Shown here piece after piece: positions 44,143-52,862 of a stretch of DNA of 64,000 bases; the first letter of the stretch is position 1; each line of letters begins with the position of its first letter. A model generated the notes under the pieces. It had not been told where the DNA came from. It did no database searches and worked only from the letters and a program-made list of their open reading frames with translations. The translations under genes and the position numbers were made by a program. The stretch is from Actinobacteria bacterium OV320. GTDB lineage: Bacteria > Actinomycetota > Actinomycetes > Streptomycetales > Streptomycetaceae. The DNA lies in contig LJCX01000010.1 in the NCBI GenBank assembly GCA_001298545.1, positions 62,001-126,000 of the forward strand, given 5' to 3'.

Positions 44143-44643
44143 TCAGAGAGCCACGGCCTGCTGGTGGCGCTGGTAGAGCACCAGGGCCTGGGCGGAGGGG
44201 TCCTGGGCGGTCCACAGGACCCGGCCGATGAGCAGGGTGTGGTCGAGCGCGGTGGGCGCCTGGTCGAGACGGCACACCACGGTGGCGGCCGTGCCGTCCA
44301 GGGCGGGGCAGCCCTTCTCGTCCCGGTAGTCGACGTCTGCGAACCGCTCCGCCGCCGGCAGCCGGGCGAAGCGGTCCATGAGGTCCCGTTGTTGCCAGCT
44401 GAGGATGTTGACCGCGAAGCCGCCGTGGTCCCGCACATGACGCACGGTGCGGCCGGTGCTGGCGAGCGAGACGAGCACCGAAGGCGGCTCGGTGGACAGG
44501 GAGAGCACCGCGTTGGCGGTGCAGCCGACCGGGCCGTCGGGGCCGGCGGTGGTGATGACGGCGACGCCGGTGGCGAGTTGGGCCATGGCGGAGCAGAATT
44601 CCTCGCGCTCGGGCAGCGCGGTGCGGGTGGTGGTCGCGGTCAC
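44143..44643 (-). CDS. NAD(P)H:flavin reductase
   Basis: 166 aa, GTG start at 44643 that overlaps the stop of the upstream ligase (GTGA). Flavin-reductase-like split barrel: MAQLATGVAVITTAGPDGPVGCTANAVLSLSTEPPSVLVSL (quoted in part: TGVAVITTAGPDGPVGCTAN), VRDHGGFAVNILS and DHTLLIGRV. It supplies FMNH2 or FADH2 to a two-component flavoenzyme. The only candidate partner in the operon is the acyl-CoA-dehydrogenase-fold protein at 48347-49516. Analogous to BtrV in butirosin biosynthesis. Confidence 0.88.
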   Translation of the reverse strand: MTATTTRTALPEREEFCSAMAQLATGVAVITTAGPDGPVGCTANAVLSLSTEPPSVLVSLASTGRTVRHVRDHGGFAVNILSWQQRDLMDRFARLPAAERFADVDYRDEKGCPALDGTAATVVCRLDQAPTALDHTLLIGRVLWTAQDPSAQALVLYQRHQQAVAL

Positions 44644-46331
44644 GAGAGCGGGTTCCTTTCGGACGGGGCCGCGCGGCGGACGCCGGTGGCGATCCGGTCC
44701 GCGGGGACGGGGACGGGGACGGCATCGGGGTCGGGGCGGGAGGTGGCGGCCGCGGCCGGGCGGGTCGTGTCCAGGGCGGCGAGGACCGCACGGCGGTCGG
44801 TCTTGCCGTTGAGGTTGAGCGGCAGCTCCGGCAGGCGCAGCAGGGTGCGCGGCACCATGTAGGCGGGCAGCCGCTTCTGCAGAGCCTCCAGCAGCGGCCC
44901 GGAATCGCGGGCGTCGCCGGTGTAGACGGCGTGCAGGGCGGGAGCGGACCGGTCGTCACGGGCCACCACCACGGCGTCGACGACGCCGGGACTCGAGCGC
45001 AGTGCCTCCTCGATCTCGCCCAGTTCGACGCGATAGCCGCTGATCTTGACCTGGCTGTCGAGGCGGCCCAGGTGGACGAGCCCGTCGCCGTCCCGTGTCA
45101 CCCGGTCTCCGGTCCGGTACCAGTGGGCCTCGGTGAGCGCTCCGCCCTCGTAGGGCGAGAGGCCCGTGCCCGGTTCCCCGGTGGCGAAGCGGCCCGGGTC
45201 GTCGGCCGGGTCCAGATAGCCGGGGAACCGCTGCACGCCGCGTACCAGGAGTTCTCCCTCGTCGGCGGGGTGCATCCGCTCGTCCACCACGAGGGTCTCG
45301 GCGCCGGGGTGGGCGGTGCCGATGGGCAGAGTGCCGTTGGCGGTGCGCGGCCAGTCGGCCGGGTCGGCGGGGAGGCGGTAGCCGGTGCAGGTGACCGTCA
45401 GCTCCGTGGGGCCGTAGAGGTTCTCCAGGCAGGCGCCGGGGGCGGCCACGGCGAAGGAGCGGGCCTGTTGCAGGGTCAGCGGCTCACCGGCGAAGGCCGC
45501 GTAGCGCAGCGTCGGCATCGAGCCCGGCCCCAGCCGCCGCAGCCGGGCGGCGAGCGAGACGACCGACGGCACGGAGAACCAGTGGGTCAACTCGTGCCGC
45601 GCCACGAATCCGGCCGGGTCCATGAGTTCGTCCCGGGTGGGTACGACGAGGGCCGCGCCGGCGCTCCAGGCCACGAACATGTCGAAGACGGACGGGTCGA
45701 AGGTCAGGTCGAAGGTCTGCGAGAGCCGGCTGTCCGGCCCGGCGCCGGTCCGCTCGACCGCGTGGTCCAGGTAGGCCTCGGTGTTGGCGTGACTGATCAC
45801 CACACCCTTGGGCCGGCCGGTGGAGCCCGAGGTGAACAGGATGTAGGCGGTGTCCTGCGGGCCCGGTCGGTCGAGGCCGTGCAGGACCGGGCTGTCCGTG
45901 CTGTCCGTGCTGTCCGTGGTGTCCGTGGGGTCCGTGAGGGCGACCGGGACGAGCGGCGCGGCTTGTCCCGCAGCCGTGGCGTCGCTCGCCGCGTCGGCCA
46001 GCACCAGGGTCGCGCCGGACTGCCGTACGACGGTCTCGTTGCGCCCCGGCGGAGCCGCCGGGTTGAGCGGCACCACCGCGGCTCCCAGCCGCTGCACCGC
46101 CAGGTAGGCGGCATAGGTCACGGGTGTCCGCTCCGCGAGCAGGGCCACGCGCCGGGGCGGCGGCGTGCGGGCGCACAGCCGGGCGGCCAGCACCTCGGCG
46201 TGCGTGCGCAGTTCTGCGTAGGACAGTGTGGTGGGTCCGGCGGTGAGCGCGGGGCGGCCCGGATGGCGACCGGCCGTGCGGGCGAAGCGGTCCCACAGGG
46301 TGAGCGTGGACGTCGTCGGCACCGGGATCAC
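44640..46331 (-). CDS. Amino-acid adenylating enzyme (stand-alone A domain)
   Basis: 563 aa. The GTG start at 46331 overlaps the previous stop (GTGA). Full NRPS-like adenylation domain without condensation or carrier domain: A3 LFTSGSTGRPKGV, A5 ENLYGPTELTVTC, A7 WYRTGDRV, A8 KISGYRVELGEIE, A10 Lys in NLNGKTDRR. It should activate an amino or carboxylic acid and load it on one of the carrier proteins of the cluster. Residues 180-200 contain a Thr-Asp-Ser repeat encoded by a 9-bp tandem at 45892-45936. Ends in a Pro/Arg-rich tail. Confidence 0.9.
   Translation of the reverse strand: MIPVPTTSTLTLWDRFARTAGRHPGRPALTAGPTTLSYAELRTHAEVLAARLCARTPPPRRVALLAERTPVTYAAYLAVQRLGAAVVPLNPAAPPGRNETVVRQSGATLVLADAASDATAAGQAAPLVPVALTDPTDTTDSTDSTDSPVLHGLDRPGPQDTAYILFTSGSTGRPKGVVISHANTEAYLDHAVERTGAGPDSRLSQTFDLTFDPSVFDMFVAWSAGAALVVPTRDELMDPAGFVARHELTHWFSVPSVVSLAARLRRLGPGSMPTLRYAAFAGEPLTLQQARSFAVAAPGACLENLYGPTELTVTCTGYRLPADPADWPRTANGTLPIGTAHPGAETLVVDERMHPADEGELLVRGVQRFPGYLDPADDPGRFATGEPGTGLSPYEGGALTEAHWYRTGDRVTRDGDGLVHLGRLDSQVKISGYRVELGEIEEALRSSPGVVDAVVVARDDRSAPALHAVYTGDARDSGPLLEALQKRLPAYMVPRTLLRLPELPLNLNGKTDRRAVLAALDTTRPAAAATSRPDPDAVPVPVPADRIATGVRRAAPSERNPLS
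45892..45936 (+). repeat. Five 9-bp tandem units inside the adenylating enzyme gene
   Basis: CTGTCCGTG three times (45892-45918), then GTGTCCGTG and GGGTCCGTG. In the minus-strand gene each unit is one in-frame Thr-Asp-Ser/Thr triplet, so copy-number changes would leave the reading frame intact. Confidence 0.8.
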
Positions 46332-47359
46332 CTTTCCTGTCGTCCGTATGACGAGGCGACCGTGGGCCAGGCCGTCGGAACGCCGTAGCCGTGAGCCGCG
46401 TGCAGAGGCGAAGCCGCCGCCTCCAGTTCTGCCAGCGCGGTGAACGCGCCGCTGACCAGGGAGGGCCGGGGACGGCCCCGGCGAGCCGAGTTGGCGGCGA
46501 AACGGAGCAGCCGCGGCAGCTCGCGCCACTTCGCGGTGGTGGCGTCGACGGTCTCGCGCTCCGAGTGGGACAACTCCGCGCCCGCCGTGGCGAGCAGATG
46601 GGCGTCGCGGAACATGTGGTGCTGTGTCGCCGCCCAGACGTCCTCCAGCACGCCTCGTGAGCCGTCACCGTCCAGGTCCGCCAGCAACAGCCGTGCGGTC
46701 TCCTCCAGGGCGGCGGCCCCGGTGAGCCAGGACCCGCCGGGCAACTGCTCCTCGGTGGTTCCCTCTTCCTCGACCAGCCACTGATAGGTCTCCTGCGGCG
46801 GCAGCGCCACCGGGAAGCCGAAGGCCAGGGAGTTGCGTGTGCGGTGCACCTGCGACAGCCCGCAGGGGAAGGCCAGCAGAGCCGTGAACTCGGCCCCCGA
46901 CAGCTCTCCCGAGAACGGGTCCTGGGATCCGCCGCCGCTGAACAGGGCGGCGAAGCCGTCCACCACGTGCCAGTTCCCGTCCGGTGTGCGGCCGTCCACC
47001 ATGATCAGGTGCGGCGCGTGGTCGTCGGCCGCACCGGACAGCCAGGGGAGTGCGCCGCTGTCGGCTATCACCAACACCGCGTCATGCAGGGCCAGTTCGG
47101 CGCCGATGCCGGTGCGGGCCGCCTCGGCGTCGCGGGCGCCCCGGTAACCGAGCCTGCGTCCGCGGGGCAGGTTGCCGGGCAGGTTGTTCAGGGCGCGGTC
47201 GTGGTGCGAGAAGCCTCCGGTGAGCGGGTCGACCGCGAGCCGTACGGAACGGGCCAGCAGGTCGGGGGAGTCGGGGGCGCGCGCGGACAGGTAGCCGGCG
47301 AGGTTCTCCGTGTAGCAGCTCAGGCCCACACTGTCGGGAACTTTCGAATCGGTACGCAT
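46328..47359 (-). CDS. BtrH_N-like protein, possible carrier-to-acceptor acyltransferase
   Basis: 343 aa from ATG 47359 with GGAGGA upstream. The start (GLSCYTENLAGYLSARA) has the Cys position of the BtrH_N domain; DDHAPHLIMVDG and WHVVDGFA supply the matching His and Asp of its papain-like triad. In butirosin biosynthesis BtrH moves the acyl group from its carrier protein to the aminoglycoside. The C-terminal half is helical and unfamiliar (LLADLDGDGSRGVLEDVW). Family call is by motif layout, not by search. A second such protein is encoded at 52859-54124. Confidence 0.6.
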   Translation of the reverse strand: MRTDSKVPDSVGLSCYTENLAGYLSARAPDSPDLLARSVRLAVDPLTGGFSHHDRALNNLPGNLPRGRRLGYRGARDAEAARTGIGAELALHDAVLVIADSGALPWLSGAADDHAPHLIMVDGRTPDGNWHVVDGFAALFSGGGSQDPFSGELSGAEFTALLAFPCGLSQVHRTRNSLAFGFPVALPPQETYQWLVEEEGTTEEQLPGGSWLTGAAALEETARLLLADLDGDGSRGVLEDVWAATQHHMFRDAHLLATAGAELSHSERETVDATTAKWRELPRLLRFAANSARRGRPRPSLVSGAFTALAELEAAASPLHAAHGYGVPTAWPTVASSYGRQER

Positions 47360-47538
47360 AGGGTCCTCCGCGAATCGGAAACGGTGATACTGCGGGCCCG
47401 CGTCCCCCGTGTCGCGCCGGCGGGACGGGGCACGACGTCGGGTGGCGTGGTGCGACGTCGGCTGGGCGACCTGCGGGTCAGCGGACTCCGGCGGGGACGC
47501 CGGGTGGCGCAGTCGAAACGGGGCCGGGGGGTGGAGGG

Positions 47539-48354
47539 TCAAGTCGGCCGCGGCCGGTGCCGGCCCGGTGCGCGGGGCGCGCCTTCGGCCGGTCCGAAGG
47601 CGCAGGCCAGGGCGGCAGTCTCGCTGCCCTCCGAGACCGGCCGGGCAGAGCGGCGCCAGAGCAGCGTCCCCCAGGTCCCGGCCTCGCCGTCCGGCTCGGC
47701 CCGCACGCGCCAGGGCGCGCCGGACAGACCGGCACCACGCGCCTTCACACACGCCTCCTGGACGGTCCATATCCGGGCGAAGGCGTCGGCGGCCCGCTCG
47801 GGTGACAGGGACGCCAGCCGTAGCGCCGTCTGCGGTGAGCAGCAGCGGCGCACCATCGCGGGCGAGGGTGGCCGGGCCGTCTGTACGTCGACACCGACGT
47901 CCAGTCCGACGCCGACGGCGGCCGCCGCGTACGGGCCGCTGTGCGAGATGCTCACCCCGGTCCGGGGCGAACCGGGCAGCCGGGGCCGACCGGCCGGCTC
48001 GGGGACCACCGGCGCGCGTGCATCGGCCTCGCCGGTCACCTCGGCGAGGAGCAGCCGCAACAGTGCCCGGCCGCCCAGGTGTTCGCGCGCCCGCCAGGCT
48101 GCCATGGCGGCGGCCGACCGGTGCTCCTCGGGCCGCAACCGGTCCAAGGCGGCGGGCGTCGCGAGCACGGCGTCCGTGCGTGCCAGGGCTACGGTGACGT
48201 CCGGAGCCGGCATCCACAGACGGACCACCGGGTTGTGGCCCGGACGGGACGCCCGTCCGTCCGGACGCAGCCGGGTGGAGGGCGTCCTGGTCCGCGCGGC
48301 CGCCGGACGACCGGTCCGGACCCCGGCCGACGGGCGGGTGAAGGTGTCAGACAA
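47539..48354 (-). CDS. 4'-phosphopantetheinyl transferase (Sfp type)
   Basis: 271 aa. TTG 48354 is taken as the start: GGAG lies 7 nt upstream and the codon sits inside the preceding gene's last bases. Sfp motifs: GVSISHSGPYAAAAVG, GLDVGVDVQ (Mg-binding Asp) and FARIWTVQEACVKARGAGL (WxxKE region; here the Glu and Lys are in WTVQEACVKA). It attaches the phosphopantetheine arm to the three carrier proteins of the operon. A dedicated transferase supports a self-contained pathway. Confidence 0.88.
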   Translation of the reverse strand: MSDTFTRPSAGVRTGRPAAARTRTPSTRLRPDGRASRPGHNPVVRLWMPAPDVTVALARTDAVLATPAALDRLRPEEHRSAAAMAAWRAREHLGGRALLRLLLAEVTGEADARAPVVPEPAGRPRLPGSPRTGVSISHSGPYAAAAVGVGLDVGVDVQTARPPSPAMVRRCCSPQTALRLASLSPERAADAFARIWTVQEACVKARGAGLSGAPWRVRAEPDGEAGTWGTLLWRRSARPVSEGSETAALACAFGPAEGAPRAPGRHRPRPT

Positions 48355-49516
48355 GGGTGGTCTCCTGGTCCAGCAGGCTCAGCGAACCGTTGGCCAGGTG
48401 CAGCCGGTCGTTGCCGTAGTTCAACGAGGCGGAACGCAGGTCCCGCAGGGCGCGTTCCAGTGTGAGCGGCTGGTTGCGCAGATAGCCGTGGCGCAGTCCG
48501 ACCAGCTCGATCAGTTCCTCCACAGCGGCCGGGCACTGCTCGGAGGCCGTCACCTTCAGGGCGTTGACGAGCAGTTGCCAGGGCGCGCCGCCGCGCTCCC
48601 GCTCGGAGAGCGAGGTGTAGACGTCGGCGGCGTGGCTCAGCATCGCCTGTACGGTGTCGACGCGCTGGCGGGCCCGGGACAGCCGGGTCAGCAGCAGCTC
48701 GCTCTTGAGGTCCCGGCGGCGCCGTTCGTCGGGGCTGCGCAGCATTCGCAGGGTGCGGGAGAGCGCGCCGGCCGCCGTCCCCAGCCAGCAGGCGCTCCAC
48801 CCGAGATGGGCCAGCGGGGCGAAGACGTCGACGGTCACCCGGCGGAAGTCGCCGTGGGCGCCCACGACCTGGTCGTGCGGCACCGCTCCGGTGAACCGCA
48901 TCGGCACGCTGTGCGTACCGCGCATACCCATGGGGTCCCAGCCCCCGAGCACCTGAACGTCCAGTTGGTCACGCTCGGCGTAGACCAGCGATACCTGACC
49001 GTCGGAGCCGGCGCCGGGGGCGAGGACGGTCATCAGGTAGGCGTCGGCGTGGGCGCCGCCGGTGACGATCGGCGCCATCCGGTCCAGTTCGATGAGGTCG
49101 CCCTCACGCCGTGTACCGGTCTCGGAACTGAGCAGATGCCCGCCCTTGCCGGCCTCGGTGGTGACCGATCCCAGGTACAGGTCCCCCCGGGCGACCCCCG
49201 GCAGCACCCGTTCGCGCAGCTCTTCGGAGGCGTGGTGGACCAGCGCCGCTACTTGTTGGCCGTGCATGGCGAACACCATGGCCGCCGACATGTCCTGACG
49301 GGCGATCAGTTGTGAGACGGCCAACAGGTCGTGGACGGTGCCGTCCAGGCCGCCGTAGCGGGCCGGGACCAGCAGGCCCAGGAGCCCGGAGTTCCGCATC
49401 GCGGTCAGGCCCTCCACCGGGAAGGAGGCCTTCTCGTCGCTCTCGGCGGCGTGCTGCCCGACCGTGGCGAGCACGGGCGCCAGACGCGCGGCCAGCGCCG
49501 GGTCGAGGGCCTTCAC
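48347..49516 (-). CDS. Acyl-CoA-dehydrogenase-fold flavoprotein acting on carrier-bound substrate
   Basis: 389 aa, GTG start at 49516 overlapping the stop of the ACP gene (GTGA). Three ACAD-like domains: FPVEGLTAMRNSGLLGLLVP, MHGQQVAALVHHAS, VTTEAGKGGHLLSS, GGWDPMGMRGTHSVPM. The end (GRHGYL-type RHGYLRNQPLTLERALRDLR) lacks the usual catalytic Glu motif of YGG-TEIM, so it may be a carrier-protein-specific dehydrogenase or a group D flavin monooxygenase using FMNH2 from the reductase at 44143. Translational coupling to the ACP gene hints that ACP is its substrate carrier. Confidence 0.8.
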   Translation of the reverse strand: MKALDPALAARLAPVLATVGQHAAESDEKASFPVEGLTAMRNSGLLGLLVPARYGGLDGTVHDLLAVSQLIARQDMSAAMVFAMHGQQVAALVHHASEELRERVLPGVARGDLYLGSVTTEAGKGGHLLSSETGTRREGDLIELDRMAPIVTGGAHADAYLMTVLAPGAGSDGQVSLVYAERDQLDVQVLGGWDPMGMRGTHSVPMRFTGAVPHDQVVGAHGDFRRVTVDVFAPLAHLGWSACWLGTAAGALSRTLRMLRSPDERRRRDLKSELLLTRLSRARQRVDTVQAMLSHAADVYTSLSERERGGAPWQLLVNALKVTASEQCPAAVEELIELVGLRHGYLRNQPLTLERALRDLRSASLNYGNDRLHLANGSLSLLDQETTLV

Positions 49517-49770
49517 CGGGCGTCCGTCAGAGAGTCGGAGCGGGCGTTCTCCACGGCCGACCACAGGGCGCCGGCGGTCTCGAAGTTGGCGTCCGTGAGC
49601 TGGTCGTCGGGGAGAGTCACCCCGCAGTTGTCCTCCAGGTCGAAGACGAGGTCGATGGCCTGCATGGAGTTGAGCCCCAGGTCACGCAGCCGGTCCTCGG
49701 GCCGCAGCTCCTGCTCGGGGGCGAGGTAACGCAGGTGGGGGCGAAGGGTGTCGACGAAAGGCTGGTCCAT
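49513..49770 (-). CDS. Acyl carrier protein 1
   Basis: 85 aa. Four-helix carrier protein; the phosphopantetheine Ser is in LRDLGLNSMQAIDLVFDLED, where Asn replaces the usual Asp before Ser. Acidic throughout. The stop overlaps the start of the flavoprotein gene, so the two are made together. It should carry the amino-acyl intermediate loaded by one of the two ligases. Upstream on the same strand, 120 bp away, is the decarboxylase gene. Confidence 0.9.
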   Translation of the reverse strand: MDQPFVDTLRPHLRYLAPEQELRPEDRLRDLGLNSMQAIDLVFDLEDNCGVTLPDDQLTDANFETAGALWSAVENARSDSLTDAR

Positions 49771-49890
49771 GGTGATTCTCCTGATGGGTTCTCGGGTTCT
49801 CGGGTTCTTCTCGGGTTGATGGGGTGTGTGCGCGAGTGAGCGTGCGCGAGGTGCGCGGATTCCTCGGACGTTCCGAAGCGGTACGGGTGG

Positions 49891-51280
49891 TCAGCCGCCG
49901 GTGCGCCGGACGAAGGTCAGCCGGTCGCGGCTCAGCACACGGCCGCCGTCGGTGACGACCTCCAGCGGAGCCGGATGGCCGAGGAAGAGCACGAGGCCGG
50001 CGTGCAGGCCGTAGGCGCCGGTGTTCGGCACGGCAAGCAGGTCACCGGGGGCGACGGTGGGCAGCGGGTGTGACCGTGCCCAGGTGTCGAGCGGGGTGCA
50101 CAGGGGCCCGCAGATCATGGCGGGGCCGGGCGGTCCGGCGGTGCCGTCCGCGTCCGCCGCGCCTGCCACAGGGCCCTCCGTCACGGCGTCATCCGTCATG
50201 GGGACACCCGTCACGGGGTCCTCCGCTACGGGGGCCGACGTATCGGGGGTCTCCGATTCGGTGCCGTAGGGCCGGACGACGTCGGGGTGCAGCGGCGGTA
50301 CCCGGCGCAGGCCGGCCATGCCGCCGAGGTGGTTGATGCCGGTGTCCAGAACCACGACCCGCTGTCCGTGGGAGGTCTTGACGTCCAGGACCCGGGTCAG
50401 CAGCCGCCCGCAGGTGGCCGTCAGGTAGCGGCCCGACTCGAAGGCGACCGCAGGCGCGTGCTCCCGCCAGCCGGGCAGTGCCTCGTCCAGCAGCCGCGCC
50501 AGCCGGTCCGCGAGCCCCGGGTAGGCGGGCAGTTCGCCGGCGCGGGCGTAGGGGGCTCCGAAGCCGCCACCGAGGTCGATGGTGCGCAGCGGCACCCCGA
50601 GCGCGTCACGCAGGTCGCGCGCCACGGTGATCGCCTCGCCGAAGGAGCTGCAGAGCGCCTCCTCGTCGACGATGTTGGTGGCCAGATAGAGGTGAAGACC
50701 GTCGATACGGGCGTGCTCGCCGCCGGTGTACCGCTCGGGGTGGGCGGTCGGCGTCGGCTCCGAACGCCGAGGGGTCTCCGGTCATCCGCAGTCCGGCCCC
50801 ACGGCTGCCGCCGCCGGGGTTGACCCGCAACAGGTAGGCGACGTTCACGCCGTGCCGGGCGGCGGCGCGGTCCAGTTGGCCGACGCCGTGGACGGAATCC
50901 ACGGCGAAGCCGCGTACTCCCGCCTCGAGCGCTCGGTCGAGGTCCTCGTCGCGCTTGCCGGGGCCGGTGTAGAGGATGTCGTGGGCCGGTACCCCGGCCT
51001 GCAGGGCGGCGTCCAGTTCGCCGGGTGAGCTGACCTCGGCCCGGCAGCCGAGTTCGTGCAGCGTGGACACCACGGCCGGGTGCGGGTTGGCCTTGAGCGA
51101 GTAGTACAGCTCGCTCGGCTCCGGCAGCCATGACCTCAGCCGGGCGTACGCGGAGCGCACCACGGCCAGGTCGTAGACGTACGCCGGAGTCGTCGTGCCG
51201 GGCGGCACGGGCGCGGCGGGCGGGCGGGGGGCAGCGGCACGCGCGGCCGCTGGCCCGCCTCGAAAAACGGTGTCAGTCAC
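49891..51280 (-). pseudogene. Type III PLP-dependent decarboxylase (BtrK-like), frameshifted
   Basis: Two overlapping frames make one decarboxylase. From GTG 51280: YVYDLAVVRSAYARL, the PLP Lys in LYYSLKANPHPAVV, SPGELDAAL and ILYTGPGKRDED. In the other frame down to 49891: IDLGGGFGAPY, FESGRYLTATCG, VLDTGINHL and MICGPLCTPLDTW with the active-site Cys. The switch needs one extra base removed near 50737-50748 (a GGGG run). Joined length is about 462 aa. The family includes ornithine/DAP decarboxylases and BtrK, which decarboxylates ACP-bound glutamate. It may be truly broken, or a base-calling error. A Val/Thr/Asp-rich insert fills residues near the middle of the second part. Confidence 0.82.
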
Positions 51281-52862
51281 GGGCGGCCTCCGCGAGCTGT
51301 CCGGCCAGGACGGCCTTCGCGGTCTTGCCGTTGGCGTTGACCGGCAGCGCGTCGACCGCGTGGCACACCCGGGGCACCTTGTAGTCCTCCAGGTGCTCGC
51401 GCAGCCGGGGCAGGACGGTGCCGGGGTCGGCCGTACCGGTGACCACCAGGACCGCCTCGGGACGCGAGCCGTCGGGCGTCAGGACGGCCGCGGTGCTGAC
51501 GTCCGGCAGCCGGCGGGCGGCGGCCTCGACCTCGATGGCACTGACCCGGAAGCCGTCCTGCTTGTAGATGACGTCCCGCCGGCCGGCGAAGTACAGCCGA
51601 CCCGCTTCGTCGGTCCACCCGTAGTCACCGGTGCGCAGTTCGGGGAAGAGCCCCTCGCGCCGGGGGAAACGGGAGGCGGTGAGTTCGGGCCGACGCCAGT
51701 AGCCGGCCATCACGTTCGGTCCGCGCACGGTGATCTCGCCGACCTCCCCGGCCGGAAGCCGTTCGCCCGCCTCGTTCACCACGAACACCTCGGTGCCGGT
51801 CAGCGGCAGCCCGCAGCTGCCGGGGCGGACGAGGTCCTCGTCCGGCTCGGCGATGGTGAGCCGCTTGCACTCGGTGAGCCCGAACATCAGCTGCACGCGC
51901 AGCCCGGGCAGCACCTCGCGCAGTCCGCTCGGGATGTCGGCGGGCAGCGCGGCGCCGGTGTTGGTGAGCAGCCGCAGCGGCGGCCGCTCCCGGCCGCGCC
52001 TGCGCAGCAGCCTCAGCAGCGCGGCGGAGACCGGCGGCACGGCCGGCAGCACGGTCGCCCGGCTGCGCAGCAGGTTGGCCAGGAGCGCCGGGCCGGACTC
52101 GGTGGCCGAGCCGAGCCACACGTGGCTGCCCGCGAGCGCGGAGAGGAACACCTGGTACAGGCCGTAGTCGAAGGACAGCGGCAGCGGGCAGTAGACGACG
52201 TCGTCGGCGCGGTACGCCAGCCGTTCCGCGATGGCGTGCAAGGCGAACATCATCTGTTGGTGGGTGGAGACCACGGCCTTGGGCATCGCGGTGGTGCCGG
52301 AGGTGTAGATCAGGCAGACCGGATCGACCGGAAGCGGCCCGCCGTCGACGGCGGAGCCGTCCGCGGGGCCGGCCCCGGCTTCGTCCTCGACGCCGGAGGC
52401 GTCCACATGACCGGTCCCGGCTTGGTCCGTGGCCCCGGCCGCCGGCCCCCTCTCCGCTACGACGTCCAGGTCCTCCGGAGCGGCCACGGCGACCCCGGCC
52501 TCCCGCACGGCGTCCCGTGTGGCGGGCGATGCGGCGATCGCGAGGGCTGGTTCGCAGTCGGCCAGCACATGGCGCAGCACGTCGCCGCGCACCTGCTCGT
52601 GCAGGACGGAGAAGACGACGCCGAGCCGGGAGGCCCCGAACAGCAGCGGCACCAGGAGAGGGCCGCTGTCGCTGGTCACGATCAGCCGGTCGCCGCGGCG
52701 CAGTCCGCGGGCCCGCAGCTCTGCCGCGCAGCGGTGGCTGGCGCGGACCAGTTCGGCGCGGTCGAGGGTGAGGCCGGCGCAGGTGACGGCCGGGGCGGCG
52801 GGGTCGGTGACGGGGGCGTCGAGGAGTTCGTGCAGCACGGTGAAGTGCGGGCGGGTGCTCAC
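51273..52862 (-). CDS. AMP-forming acyl/amino-acid ligase
   Basis: 529 aa; its GTG start overlaps the preceding stop by 4 bp and its own stop overlaps the decarboxylase start by 8 bp. ANL superfamily: LIYTSGTTAMPKAVV, MFGLTECKRLTIAEP, RTGDYGWTDEAGRLYFAGRR, YKQDGFRVSAIEVE and the catalytic Lys in NANGKTAK. A low-complexity Gly/Ala/Asp insert lies near 125-165. By position it probably loads the substrate of the decarboxylase onto a carrier protein, as BtrJ does for BtrK in butirosin or VinN for VinO in vicenistatin biosynthesis. Confidence 0.9.
   Translation of the reverse strand: MSTRPHFTVLHELLDAPVTDPAAPAVTCAGLTLDRAELVRASHRCAAELRARGLRRGDRLIVTSDSGPLLVPLLFGASRLGVVFSVLHEQVRGDVLRHVLADCEPALAIAASPATRDAVREAGVAVAAPEDLDVVAERGPAAGATDQAGTGHVDASGVEDEAGAGPADGSAVDGGPLPVDPVCLIYTSGTTAMPKAVVSTHQQMMFALHAIAERLAYRADDVVYCPLPLSFDYGLYQVFLSALAGSHVWLGSATESGPALLANLLRSRATVLPAVPPVSAALLRLLRRRGRERPPLRLLTNTGAALPADIPSGLREVLPGLRVQLMFGLTECKRLTIAEPDEDLVRPGSCGLPLTGTEVFVVNEAGERLPAGEVGEITVRGPNVMAGYWRRPELTASRFPRREGLFPELRTGDYGWTDEAGRLYFAGRRDVIYKQDGFRVSAIEVEAAARRLPDVSTAAVLTPDGSRPEAVLVVTGTADPGTVLPRLREHLEDYKVPRVCHAVDALPVNANGKTAKAVLAGQLAEAARD

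Noticed and set aside
44640..46331. NRPS module
   Set aside because: Only an adenylation domain; no condensation, thiolation or thioesterase domains are attached or nearby.
44640..49770. Pyrrolyl-carrier pathway (adenylating enzyme + ACAD + carrier protein)
   Set aside because: The trio is present, but the ACAD-like protein lacks obvious prolyl-dehydrogenase features and the decarboxylase, EctB and EctA partners are not part of that route. Not excluded without searches.
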